Assembly: GCF_001269925.1 (NCBI RefSeq)
Contig: NZ_LHVO01000063.1
Span: 248,001-312,000 of the forward strand
Direction of reading: 5' to 3'
DNA: 64,000 bases
Origin: Pseudomonas sp. MIACH
Lineage (GTDB): Bacteria; Pseudomonadota; Gammaproteobacteria; Pseudomonadales; Pseudomonadaceae
Shown: piece after piece, positions 1 to 8,602 of the stretch
Position numbering within the stretch: the first letter of the stretch is position 1
Layout: each line of letters starts with the position of its first letter
Notes under the pieces: generated by a model
Seen by the model: the letters and a program-made list of their open reading frames with translations, nothing else
The model's database searches: none
What the model was told of the DNA's origin: nothing
Made by a program: the position numbers and the translations under genes

Positions 1-350
1 TGCCAGGGCTGGCGATCAGCGAGCGCGAACTTGAGCCACAAGCCTCGGACGTGGACCTGCTGATCAACGTGGTGGATGACGGCGACGGCCTGCTGGTGGT
101 GTACGACTATGACACCGGGCGTTATGCCAGTAGCTACATCGAACTGCTCGACAGCCTCTTCGTCTGCCTGCTGGAACAACTGGCCCTGAATGCCGACGTC
201 TCGGTTGCCGCGTTGCTGGCCGCGCTCAATCAACTGCAACAGGTTCGCCGTGAGCAGGCACAAACGGCGCTGCGTGAAGCCGGCAGTGCGCGTCAAAGCG
301 CGCTTGGCCAGGCCCGTCGGCGCAGTGTTGTACCGGATGCCGGCCAATGA
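1..350 (+). CDS. Non-ribosomal peptide synthetase, C-terminal end of a condensation domain (partial, left edge)
   Basis: The frame is open from the left edge to a TGA at 348-350, about 115 residues. It reads as the last part of an NRPS condensation domain: a D-L-L-I-N strand followed by 'DDGDGLLVVYDYDTGRYA' and a helix 'IELLDSLFVCLLEQL'. A polar Arg/Gln-rich tail ending near 'QARRRSV' follows, like the short docking tails that pass a peptide to the next synthetase. The protein therefore appears to end in a C domain, and the next gene (40 bp on) begins with another C-like domain. The rest of the protein lies outside the window, so its modules cannot be stated. Confidence 0.85.
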   Translation, partial: PGLAISERELEPQASDVDLLINVVDDGDGLLVVYDYDTGRYASSYIELLDSLFVCLLEQLALNADVSVAALLAALNQLQQVRREQAQTALREAGSARQSALGQARRRSVVPDAGQ

Positions 351-390
351 TGCTCGCCCTCACGTCTCACTTTTTTGTACAGGTCTCAGC

Positions 391-3300
391 ATGACTCAGA
401 CTCACGAAGACACACCGTTTGAAGGCTTCGAACTGTCCCCGCAGCAGGCGCAGTTGTGGCGACTGCAACATACGCGCCTGGCGCCGACTGCCCAGCGCGC
501 CAGCCTGCATATTCGTAGCGGGCAGCCGCTGGACGCGGTGCGGTTGAAAAACAGCTTGCTGACACTGATCGAGCGTCACGAGATTCTGCGCACCCGCTAT
601 CAGCAACTGCCGGGGTTGTCTCTGCCGATGCAGGTGATCGAGGCGTCGAGCACGGATTGGCAAGCGCTGGACATCGAATTGCACACCGACGCTCATTCGG
701 CAGCCTTGCGCCTGCCGGCGTTGCACCTGGACAGCACCAGCCTGCGGTATCTGGCACAGGAGTGGGCCGCCGCCTACCTGCAAGCCGCGCCTGGGGAACC
801 GCCGCTGCAATACGCGGACTACGCGGCATGGCGCCTGGAATCGATGGACGATCAGACGCGCCAGTTCTGGGCCGAACAGTTCAACGCGATGATCGCTGAC
901 GTGCCGTTGCCCTGGCAGCGGCAGACGCCTGCACCGAGCGGCCCGCTGGAACCGGACCAGATTGCCCTGACGCTGGACGCCACCACCCTGCAACGCCTGG
1001 AACAGCAGGCGCTGAACCTGGGTGTCAGCCCGGCGACGCTGGTCCTCGCCGCCTGGGTCACCGTGTGGCAACGCTACAGCGAAGCCGAGCGCCTGACGTT
1101 GGCGTACGACAACCAGACGCGTGCAGAGGTGCTGGGCGATGCCCTCGGTTTGTTCTGCGAACCGCTGCCGCTCACGCTCGATACTTCTGCTGAGCAGTCT
1201 TTCACCGCGCTTTGCCAGCAGGTGCATGAACGTGCCAGCGTGCTCGACGATGCACGCGACACCTATCCGAGCCACCTGAGCAATACCCCCGTACTGGCGG
1301 GCGTGGGCTTTCGTGAACTGGGCACGGCACCCGACAGCGCGCTGAACGATGCTGGCTGGCACATCACTCTGGCTGACAGTTCCAGCGCCGCTTGCGCGCT
1401 GTTGCTGCAATACGCGCCGTGTTCGGCCACGGCATTGACGCTGCACTTTGATGCTGCGCGTTACACCGCCGAGCACATCGAGGTCCTCGCCGGGCAATTG
1501 CTGAGCGTGATCGAGCATAGCCTGCGTGAACCGTCCACCAGCCTGGGCCGAATGACGACCTGCAACGTCGCCGAGCAACAGCGGGTCACGGGTGCACTCG
1601 CGCAGTCGCCGGTATTGAGTGCGCAGCAAGAACAGCAGTACGCCAGCACGTTTGCCCTGCCCAACCTGGCAGCCTGTTTTGCCCAGGGATCGAGCGCCAA
1701 CGGCCAGCGCCCGGCAGTCACCGGCCCTGGCGGCACGTTGAGCCACGCCGACCTGGAACAACGGGTCAGCGCGCTCACCCAGCAACTGCTCGCCCAACAG
1801 CTGGAGCCCGGTGCACGCATCGCCCATTTCCTGCCGCGTGATAGCGATGCGGTGGTGGCGCTGGTGGCGATCCTGCGGGCCGGGGCCTGCTATGTGCCGA
1901 TTGACCCGAGCTACCCGAGCGAACGCATCGAACACATTCTGCGCGACAGCCAGGCGCGCCTGGTATTGACCCATCAGGCGCGCATCGCTGAGCTGCCTGC
2001 TGATTGGCAGTCGAGCGCGCTGGCGATGGATCAGGCACTGCCCGCGGTGCCGTTACGCCGCGAACCGAGCGTGGCACGTGATCAACCGGCTTATCTGATC
2101 TACACCTCCGGCAGCACCGGCCAGCCCAAAGGCGTGGTGATCAGCCACGCCAACGCTCTGCATTCCTTGGCGGCGCGGCTGGCGGGGTATCCGCATCCGG
2201 TACAACGTTTCCTGCTGCTGTCGTCGTTTGCCTTCGACAGTTCCATCGCCGGGCTGTTCTGGAGCCTGGCGCAGGGTGGCTGCCTGCACCTGGCCAGCGA
2301 AACCGAACAGAAAGACCCGGTGCAACTGGCTCGCGTGATTCGCGAACAGGGTGTATCGCACCTGCTGGCGCTGCCTTCGCTGTACGCCTTGATTCTCGAC
2401 GAGTTAGGCGATATTCCGAGTAGCCTGAACACGGCGATTGTCGCCGGGGAAAGCTGCCCGCCAGCCCTGGTCGCCAGCCATCACCGCCGGCAGCCGCAGG
2501 CACAGCTCTACAACGAATACGGCCCGACCGAAGCCTCGGTGTGGAGCACCGTCGCGCTGTGCCAGGCCGATCAAAACCCCGGCTACGTGCCGATCGGTCG
2601 CGCCATCGCGCATACCCGGGTGTACGTACTCGACAGTGAGGGCGCTCCCGTAAGCCGTGGCCTCAAAGGTGAGCTGCACATCGCCGGGCCGGGGTTGTCG
2701 CAAGGTTACCTGGGCCTTGCGCAGATGAGCGCCGAGAAGTTCGTCGCCGCTTGCCACCCTTCTCTCGACGGCCAACGCCTGTACCGCACCGGCGACTTCG
2801 TCTCGCAGGATATCGATGGGCAACTGCTGTTCCTGGGGCGTACCGATTCGCAGATCAAGCTGCGCGGTTATCGTATCGAGCTGGGCGAGATCGAGTCCGC
2901 ACTGTGCAAGGTCAGCGGTGCCACGTTGGCATCGGTGCTGCTCGATACCTCGCAGGCCGAACCGAGCCTGCGCGCCTTCATCGAGTCCGCCGAGCCGCCT
3001 CAGGCCAGTGCCGTGCGTGAGTCGCTGGCGACGCTGCTGCCGGCGCACATGGTGCCTGCCGATATCCAGTGGCTGGCGCAATTGCCCCGCACCGCCAACG
3101 GCAAAATTGACCATCGCGCCCTGCTGGCCCGAGCGCCAAGCCGTAGCCTTGCGGCCTATGAAGCGTCTGAAGGGCATGTCGAGCACGTGCTGGTGGCGGT
3201 GTGGCAAGAGCTGTTGGACGCGCAAGTGATCGGTCGTCACGACGACTTTTTTGCCCTGGGTGGCCACTCCTTGCTGGTGGTGCGCATGACGGCCAGACTG

Positions 3301-4209
3301 CGTGCCATCCTCGGCGTTGAGGTTCCCGTCAACGTGATTTTCCAGCATCCGACGCTGATCGCCCTCGCCGGCCAGATCAGCCGGCCGCACGACCGCACGG
3401 CGGTGATCACCCTGCAGGCCGGTGAGCCCGGACAGACGCCGTTGTTCTGCCTGCATCAACCATCAGGCACCGTGCATCACTACATGCCGATGGTTGCCGG
3501 GCTGCCGAAGACGATGCCGGTGTTTGGCATTCCACTGCCCGACACCCTGCGCGATCAGGACATAGAAGCATTGGCCCGCGAGTATGTGCCGCAGATTCGC
3601 CAGATTCAGGCGCAAGGGCCCTATCGCCTCGGCGGCTGGTCGATGGGAGGTCTGCTCGCGCTGGAGCTGGCACGCCAACTGGAAGCACAGGGGCAGGCCG
3701 TCGAATGGCTGGGGCTGTTCGACAGCACGTTGCACGCCGAAGACGAAAGCCTGGATTGGGAAGCCCTGTACGCCCTGGTTGAGCAGGAGTTGAGCAGCGA
3801 CAGCCGCTCGCGCCTGACGGCGCCGAGCCTGGCCCAATTACGCAAGGCAACTGCAGGGTTCGGGCGGGTGGAACAATTGCGCTTCGCCCTGTTGCAATGG
3901 GTGGATGCCAATGGCCTCGAACTCAGCGCGCCGAGGGCATATGTCGAGCAGACCTTGAACGTGATGGCCGATGCTCGACGCTGGGTCAGCGCATATTCGG
4001 TGCCGGCGGTGAACACCGTGCTGCACTTGTGGTGGGCCGAGCAGACGATAATCGAGCGCCCGAGCCTGCCGGTGCAGTGGGACGCGGCCAGCCAGCGAAC
4101 CCGCCACTATCATGTAGCAGGTGATCACGACACGATCCTGGGTCAAACTGCCTTCCACGAACAACTCAGCAAGTCGCTGGCCTCGCCCTCGACGGAAACC
4201 CTCGCATGA
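391..4209 (+). CDS. Terminal NRPS: degenerate C-like domain, adenylation, thiolation and thioesterase domains
   Basis: 1272 residues from the ATG at 391; a longer in-frame start would overlap the preceding gene. Order: C-like domain (about 10-430), A domain (about 445-930; core motifs 'LIYTSGSTGQPKGVV', 'NEYGPTE', 'YRTGD', 'NGKIDHRAL'), T domain ('DDFFALGGHSLL', Ser near 959), type I TE (about 1030-1272; 'GGWSMGG', later 'LFDST' and 'GDHDTIL' supplying Asp and His). The C-like domain lacks HHxxxDG; at about residue 110 it has 'ALHLDSTSL'. Read by eye, the A-domain pocket is D-S-A-A-I-A-E-V-W-K, close to histidine-type codes (DSxLxAEVx). The TE releases the product. A C tail followed by an inactive C-like domain and a His-type A domain resembles the 'interface' arrangement known for siderophore beta-hydroxylase recruitment, so a corrugatin-type lipopeptide siderophore is possible. 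The product is inference. Confidence 0.9.
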   Translation: MTQTHEDTPFEGFELSPQQAQLWRLQHTRLAPTAQRASLHIRSGQPLDAVRLKNSLLTLIERHEILRTRYQQLPGLSLPMQVIEASSTDWQALDIELHTDAHSAALRLPALHLDSTSLRYLAQEWAAAYLQAAPGEPPLQYADYAAWRLESMDDQTRQFWAEQFNAMIADVPLPWQRQTPAPSGPLEPDQIALTLDATTLQRLEQQALNLGVSPATLVLAAWVTVWQRYSEAERLTLAYDNQTRAEVLGDALGLFCEPLPLTLDTSAEQSFTALCQQVHERASVLDDARDTYPSHLSNTPVLAGVGFRELGTAPDSALNDAGWHITLADSSSAACALLLQYAPCSATALTLHFDAARYTAEHIEVLAGQLLSVIEHSLREPSTSLGRMTTCNVAEQQRVTGALAQSPVLSAQQEQQYASTFALPNLAACFAQGSSANGQRPAVTGPGGTLSHADLEQRVSALTQQLLAQQLEPGARIAHFLPRDSDAVVALVAILRAGACYVPIDPSYPSERIEHILRDSQARLVLTHQARIAELPADWQSSALAMDQALPAVPLRREPSVARDQPAYLIYTSGSTGQPKGVVISHANALHSLAARLAGYPHPVQRFLLLSSFAFDSSIAGLFWSLAQGGCLHLASETEQKDPVQLARVIREQGVSHLLALPSLYALILDELGDIPSSLNTAIVAGESCPPALVASHHRRQPQAQLYNEYGPTEASVWSTVALCQADQNPGYVPIGRAIAHTRVYVLDSEGAPVSRGLKGELHIAGPGLSQGYLGLAQMSAEKFVAACHPSLDGQRLYRTGDFVSQDIDGQLLFLGRTDSQIKLRGYRIELGEIESALCKVSGATLASVLLDTSQAEPSLRAFIESAEPPQASAVRESLATLLPAHMVPADIQWLAQLPRTANGKIDHRALLARAPSRSLAAYEASEGHVEHVLVAVWQELLDAQVIGRHDDFFALGGHSLLVVRMTARLRAILGVEVPVNVIFQHPTLIALAGQISRPHDRTAVITLQAGEPGQTPLFCLHQPSGTVHHYMPMVAGLPKTMPVFGIPLPDTLRDQDIEALAREYVPQIRQIQAQGPYRLGGWSMGGLLALELARQLEAQGQAVEWLGLFDSTLHAEDESLDWEALYALVEQELSSDSRSRLTAPSLAQLRKATAGFGRVEQLRFALLQWVDANGLELSAPRAYVEQTLNVMADARRWVSAYSVPAVNTVLHLWWAEQTIIERPSLPVQWDAASQRTRHYHVAGDHDTILGQTAFHEQLSKSLASPSTETLA

Positions 4210-5849
4210 ACCTGATTTTGTATCTCTACCGCCAATCGGCCCGCCTGTTGGCACTGGCTTCGATCACCGGCGCACTGGGCGGCCTGGCCAGTGCCGGGCT
4301 GGTGATCCTGATCAACCGCGGGTTGGCCAATCCGCAGCAACTGCCGGAACTGGCCCTGGGCTTTTTCGGGTTGTGTGCCGGTATGTTGCTGAGCAAGCTG
4401 TGCTCGGAACTGTCCCTGCTGCACCTGACCCAGAGCGCGATCTTCCAGATGCGCATCGATCTTTCGCGCAAGCTGCTCGCTACGCCGCTCAAGCGTCTGC
4501 AAACGATGGGCAAGCACCGGTTGCTGGTGATCCTCACCGATGACGTACATACCTTCACCGCCGCCTTCGAGTGGGTGCCCTTGCTGTTCGTCAACGCCGT
4601 GGTGACCCTGGCCTGTTTCGCCTATCTGGCCTGGTTATCATGGTCGCTGCTGGCAATTCTGGCGCTGTTCCTGATGGTCGGCCTGGTAGCGTTTCATTTG
4701 GCCGAACGCGGCCCGTTGAGCCATCTGGAACGGGTACGCCAGCAAAAGGATGTGCTCTACCAGCACTTTCGCAGCCTGATTGAAGGCAGCAAGGAGCTGC
4801 AACTGAACAACGCCCGTGGGGAGGCCTTTGTCGACAAGGTTATCCGTCCTGGCGCCGATGAGTTTCGTGTGCGTTTTCTGCGAGGCATGGCCGGGTATTC
4901 GGTGGTCGCCAACCTCGGCACGCTGCTGTTTTATCTCAACCTTGGCGTGCTGCTGTTTATTGTTCCGTTCTGGCTGCCGCAATCGATCACGGTCCTGACC
5001 AGCTTCACCGTGACGTTGCTGTATCTGGTGCGGCCCATATCCGACCTGATGATCGCCCTGCCCTCACTGCGTCAGGCCAGTATCGCGCTGAACCGCATTC
5101 GCCAACTCGACGCTGAGCTGAGTGCCCAGGCCCAAGTGGCGACGCCGACACACGATGTGTTCGCCTGCAAGGGGCCGATGCGCCTGGTGCTGAACGGTGT
5201 GTGTCACCGTTATCCCGGCGAACACGAAGATCATCCCTTCATGCTCGGACCCGTCGATCTGAGCCTGGAACAGGGCGAGTTGGTGTTCGTGGTCGGCGGC
5301 AACGGCAGTGGCAAAACCACCCTGTCGATGCTGTTGCTCGGCCTGTACTCACCGGAGTCCGGCGCCGTCGTACTCAATGGCGTGGAAGTCGACGACGATA
5401 ATCGCGAGCAGTACCGCCAGCACTTTGCTGCCGTGTTTGCCGACTTTCATTTGTTCGAACATTTGCTGGGCGACGATGGGCCCGGCGCCGAACACCGCAC
5501 CAGCGAAGCGACCCGCTACGTGAAAGCGTTGGGCCTGGGACACAAGGTCAGCATTGTTGACGACCGCTTTTCGACCGTCGAGCTGTCCACCGGGCAGCGC
5601 AAGCGACTGGCGCTGGTGTCAGCCTATCTGGATGACAAGCCGTTTTACCTGTTTGACGAATGGGCTGCGGACCAGGATCCGACCTTCAAGCGCGTGTTCT
5701 ACATGGAGCTGCTGCCGGAGCTGAAGGCCCGTGGCAAGACGGTGATCGTGATCACTCACGACGATGCCTACTTCCAGCAGGCCGACCGGGTATTGAAGGT
5801 CGAAAACGGTCGTCTTACCCAAGTCGAGGCCCATGCGGCCTATGCGTGA
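4206..5849 (+). CDS. PvdE-like cyclic peptide/siderophore ABC exporter (fused permease-ATPase)
   Basis: 547 residues. The ATG overlaps the NRPS stop (ATGA), so it is translationally coupled to the synthetase. Hydrophobic helices occupy about residues 1-290. The nucleotide-binding domain follows with Walker A 'GGNGSGKTTL' near 363, a signature-like 'ELSTGQRKRLALVSA' and Walker B 'FYLFDEWAADQDP', then the switch His in 'VIVITHDD'. The compact single-chain layout and 'DEWAADQDP' are typical of the PvdE/SyrD cyclic peptide exporter family, which moves siderophore precursors or lipopeptides across the inner membrane. It would export or translocate the product of the upstream NRPS. The substrate is inferred from context. 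Confidence 0.88.
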   Translation: MNLILYLYRQSARLLALASITGALGGLASAGLVILINRGLANPQQLPELALGFFGLCAGMLLSKLCSELSLLHLTQSAIFQMRIDLSRKLLATPLKRLQTMGKHRLLVILTDDVHTFTAAFEWVPLLFVNAVVTLACFAYLAWLSWSLLAILALFLMVGLVAFHLAERGPLSHLERVRQQKDVLYQHFRSLIEGSKELQLNNARGEAFVDKVIRPGADEFRVRFLRGMAGYSVVANLGTLLFYLNLGVLLFIVPFWLPQSITVLTSFTVTLLYLVRPISDLMIALPSLRQASIALNRIRQLDAELSAQAQVATPTHDVFACKGPMRLVLNGVCHRYPGEHEDHPFMLGPVDLSLEQGELVFVVGGNGSGKTTLSMLLLGLYSPESGAVVLNGVEVDDDNREQYRQHFAAVFADFHLFEHLLGDDGPGAEHRTSEATRYVKALGLGHKVSIVDDRFSTVELSTGQRKRLALVSAYLDDKPFYLFDEWAADQDPTFKRVFYMELLPELKARGKTVIVITHDDAYFQQADRVLKVENGRLTQVEAHAAYA

Positions 5850-5899
5850 TGCGACGGCGTAACGTCGGCGCCCGGGCAAGAATGGGGCGGTTGCGCCGC

Positions 5900-6589
5900 T
5901 CAACTGTCCTGATAGATGTAATGCAGGTAGCTCACCTGCTCTGCAACCGGCAATCGATGCAGCTTGGGGCATGATTCGCAGAGGACCGGCGGCTCGCCTT
6001 CGACGGGCGCGTGCAACTGGTAATGCAGGCAGCAGTGCCGGCGCAACGGCAACGTGGAACAAATCTGCGGCGCAGGTGACGCGACCGTGCGTTGCAGGCC
6101 CCGCAGCTTCAGGCGCCCGTTGTTGACGAGGACCGGTTCCAGCCACTGATGTGCTTGGGCAAAGCCATCTTTCGACAGATCGGCATCCATTCGGGTGAAC
6201 GCGCCGTCCCAGATCGCAACCATGTTGCCCCACAAGACTTTCTGGGCCAGGCCACCGGCAGCGGCCAGGCTGACGATCAGCGGCGCCAGATGCCCGTGGA
6301 CCAACTGCGACCAGTAGGCTGCACGATCTTCGGCGGCCAGTGTCGGCAGATGCTTGGCCAGGCACAGCGCCTGAGGTTCACCGTTGTCGTGGAGCAGCAC
6401 TGATTCCGGGTCCTGGAAGTCGATCGCGCAATCGAGGGTCAGCCCACAGGCCAGGGCGGCCGGCAGGACGATAGCCATGTAATTCATCGACCACTGCGAG
6501 ACCACCGCCGCGCGATTCACCCCTGGATAAAGCAGGGCAAAACGGTTCAGCAAGGGTTGCAGCACGGCAGGATCGCACACCCGGTTCAA
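5900..6589 (-). CDS. FhuF-like siderophore ferric-iron reductase
   Basis: 229 residues if started at the TTG at 6589. The C-terminal 'RHCCLHYQLHAP' followed by 'LCESCP' gives the Cys-Cys...Cys-x2-Cys pattern that binds the 2Fe-2S cluster in FhuF-type reductases; these release iron from ferric siderophores in the cytoplasm. It lies convergent with the exporter and divergent from the next ABC gene. The start is uncertain: the frame stays open about 36 codons upstream and the conceptual sequence there (IEFPQWLSQAWPP) looks coding, yet it contains no ATG, GTG or TTG. An ATC at 6676 sits 7 bases after a GGGAG, so a rare start or a sequencing error is possible. Confidence 0.8.
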   Translation of the reverse strand: MNRVCDPAVLQPLLNRFALLYPGVNRAAVVSQWSMNYMAIVLPAALACGLTLDCAIDFQDPESVLLHDNGEPQALCLAKHLPTLAAEDRAAYWSQLVHGHLAPLIVSLAAAGGLAQKVLWGNMVAIWDGAFTRMDADLSKDGFAQAHQWLEPVLVNNGRLKLRGLQRTVASPAPQICSTLPLRRHCCLHYQLHAPVEGEPPVLCESCPKLHRLPVAEQVSYLHYIYQDS

Positions 6590-6705
6590 GGGTATTGCGG
6601 TTTGATCGCCGGCGTCCGTCCGGATGACCCGCTGAATGGGCGGCCAAGCCTGACTCAGCCATTGTGGAAATTCGATAACAGGTCTCCCGACTTTCCCTAA
6701 TTATT

Positions 6706-6724
6706 GCAAACGATTAGCATTGGC
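6706..6724. promoter_or_regulatory. Candidate Fur box in the divergent fhuF-like / ABC promoter
   Basis: The 19-mer GCAAACGATTAGCATTGGC matches the classical Fur consensus GATAATGATAATCATTATC at 12 of 19 positions by hand count. It lies between the divergently transcribed reductase and ABC genes, where iron repression would be expected. The match is moderate and was not scored against background. Confidence 0.4.
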
Positions 6725-6786
6725 CGATCCTATCCCCCCTCCATTGCAAACTCAACGTCGTCAGCGACGGGGCTCATCAAGACCGC

Positions 6787-8490
6787 ATGCAAACTCTCCG
6801 TAATTTCTGGCGTCTCGCAGGGCCTTTCTGGGCCAGCGAGCAAAGGTACCCCGCTTTGCTGTTGCTGGTGGCCACCGTGCTGATGACGCTGTGCATGGTA
6901 GGGGTGAATATCCTCACGAACTTCTGGAACCTGCATTTCTACAACGCCTTGCAGGCCTTGGACTACGCCGGTTTTATCCTCGGCAGCGTGCAATTTATCG
7001 CGCTGCAGATCGCGACGGCGGTCTTTACCGTGGCCGCTTTCCACTTCCAGCAAAAACTCACGCTGCGCTGGCGCCGTTGGGCCACCCATAACCTGCTCGC
7101 TCAATGGCTGGGCAACCAACGCTACCAGAAGCTGAAGCTGACCGAGACCGACGTCGACAACCCCGACCAGCGGATCGCCGAGGACATCGACCTGTTCATC
7201 ATCAAATCCCTCAAGTTGAGCCTGGGGTTGCTGACGTCGGTGGTGTCGCTGTTTTCCTTCCTGCATATCCTCTGGCAGGCCTCTGCCCTGGTGAGCGTGC
7301 CGTTCGCCGGTGAAGCCATTGTCATTTCTGGGTTGCTGGTTTGGATCGCTCTGGTCTACGCGGTGCTGGGCACTGGGGTGGCCTTCTGGCTAGGGCGTGC
7401 ATTGCCACGACTCAACTTTATGCAACAGCGCCGCGAAGCCGACTTTCGTTTCGCCCTGATGCGCCTGCGGGAGAATGCCGACTCGGTGGCCCAATACCAA
7501 GGTGAAGCGGTGGAGAACGCCCGCTTCACCCAACGCCTGGACGCGGCCCTGGAAAATTTCTGGGCGCTGGTAAAAAAGCAGAAGCTGATCATGGGCTACT
7601 CGACCTTCTATCTGCGCAGTGCCACGGTCATTCCGATGTTCATCATGGCGCCCCAGTTCTTCGCCGGTATGTTCCCCCTCGGGCGCCTGACCCAGGTCAG
7701 CGCTGCCTTCGGTGAGGTGCACGCGGCGATTGCTTACCTGGTGGAGGTGTTCCCGGAGCTGTCGGAATGGAAGTCGGTCATCGACCGATTGATCGGTTTC
7801 CAGGAGCGCCTGGACACTGTCGAAGTCCAGTCCCAGGTCGTCGCTGGCCAGCAAACTGAAGGCCTTCAGATCAACGACCTGGATATCTGGCTGCCCAACG
7901 GCCGCAGCCTGCTCAAGGGCTTCAACCTTTCACTGAAGCCGGGTGACAGCCTGTTGATCAGCGCACCCTCGGGCTGTGGCAAGTCGACGTTTATCCGCAC
8001 GGTCACCGGTCTGTGGCCGCACGCCCGCGGCTCGGCCAGTTACGATCGTGAGCGGACCCTGACCCTCTCGCAAAAACCTTACCTGCCGCTGGGCAGCCTG
8101 CGTGAAGCCCTGTGGTACCCCAGCCCACCGGACCATGACTCAGACACGGCGCTGCACCTGGCCATGCAGCAAGTCGGCCTGCAGCACCTGGGCGATCAAC
8201 TGGATCAGGAACATGACTGGGCGCAGATCCTGAGCGTGGGCGAACAACAACGCTGCGCATTCGTCCGAGCCCTGCTGGCCCGCCCCGCCGTGCTGTTCCT
8301 CGACGAGGCCAGTTCGGCACTGGATGCGACAAACGAGGCGCGCTGCTATCAACTGCTGAAACAGACCCTGCCGGACACGATACTGATCAGCGTCGGCCAC
8401 AATACGTCGCTGGAGCGCTTCCATTGGCAAGTCCTGGAGCTGCAGCGCGAGACTCAGTGGGTGCATCGAACGGTAAGGCAAACGACATGA
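6787..8490 (+). CDS. SbmA/YddA-type ABC transporter with fused ATP-binding domain
   Basis: 567 residues. The first 330 or so contain several hydrophobic helices in the ABC_membrane_2 / SbmA-BacA style ('NFWNLHFYNALQALD', 'NPDQRIAEDI', 'LRLRENADSVA'-like region). The ATPase domain has Walker A 'SAPSGCGKSTF', signature 'LSVGEQQRCAFVRAL' and Walker B 'AVLFLDEASSALD', then the switch His in 'ISVGHN'. Family members move peptides or peptide-like compounds. The neighbouring NRPS, exporter and reductase plus the Fur-like box suggest a role in siderophore traffic or recycling. The direction of transport cannot be told from the sequence. Confidence 0.85.
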   Translation: MQTLRNFWRLAGPFWASEQRYPALLLLVATVLMTLCMVGVNILTNFWNLHFYNALQALDYAGFILGSVQFIALQIATAVFTVAAFHFQQKLTLRWRRWATHNLLAQWLGNQRYQKLKLTETDVDNPDQRIAEDIDLFIIKSLKLSLGLLTSVVSLFSFLHILWQASALVSVPFAGEAIVISGLLVWIALVYAVLGTGVAFWLGRALPRLNFMQQRREADFRFALMRLRENADSVAQYQGEAVENARFTQRLDAALENFWALVKKQKLIMGYSTFYLRSATVIPMFIMAPQFFAGMFPLGRLTQVSAAFGEVHAAIAYLVEVFPELSEWKSVIDRLIGFQERLDTVEVQSQVVAGQQTEGLQINDLDIWLPNGRSLLKGFNLSLKPGDSLLISAPSGCGKSTFIRTVTGLWPHARGSASYDRERTLTLSQKPYLPLGSLREALWYPSPPDHDSDTALHLAMQQVGLQHLGDQLDQEHDWAQILSVGEQQRCAFVRALLARPAVLFLDEASSALDATNEARCYQLLKQTLPDTILISVGHNTSLERFHWQVLELQRETQWVHRTVRQTT

Positions 8491-8602
8491 GGTCGCTCGG
8501 GCGTTGGGTTCAGCGTCCACTGGCTTAGGAGCCAGGGGACGTCGACAGCATCTCGCGACCCGTTGTGGCCTTGAGTACCACCTCGGTATAAGTCCGGTCT
8601 CG

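Noticed and set aside
367..1974. Open frame of 535 codons on the minus strand inside the NRPS gene
   Set aside because: It is antisense to a gene with clear C, A, T and TE motifs; high GC gives long spurious frames, and its translation is Arg- and Gln-rich without any domain.
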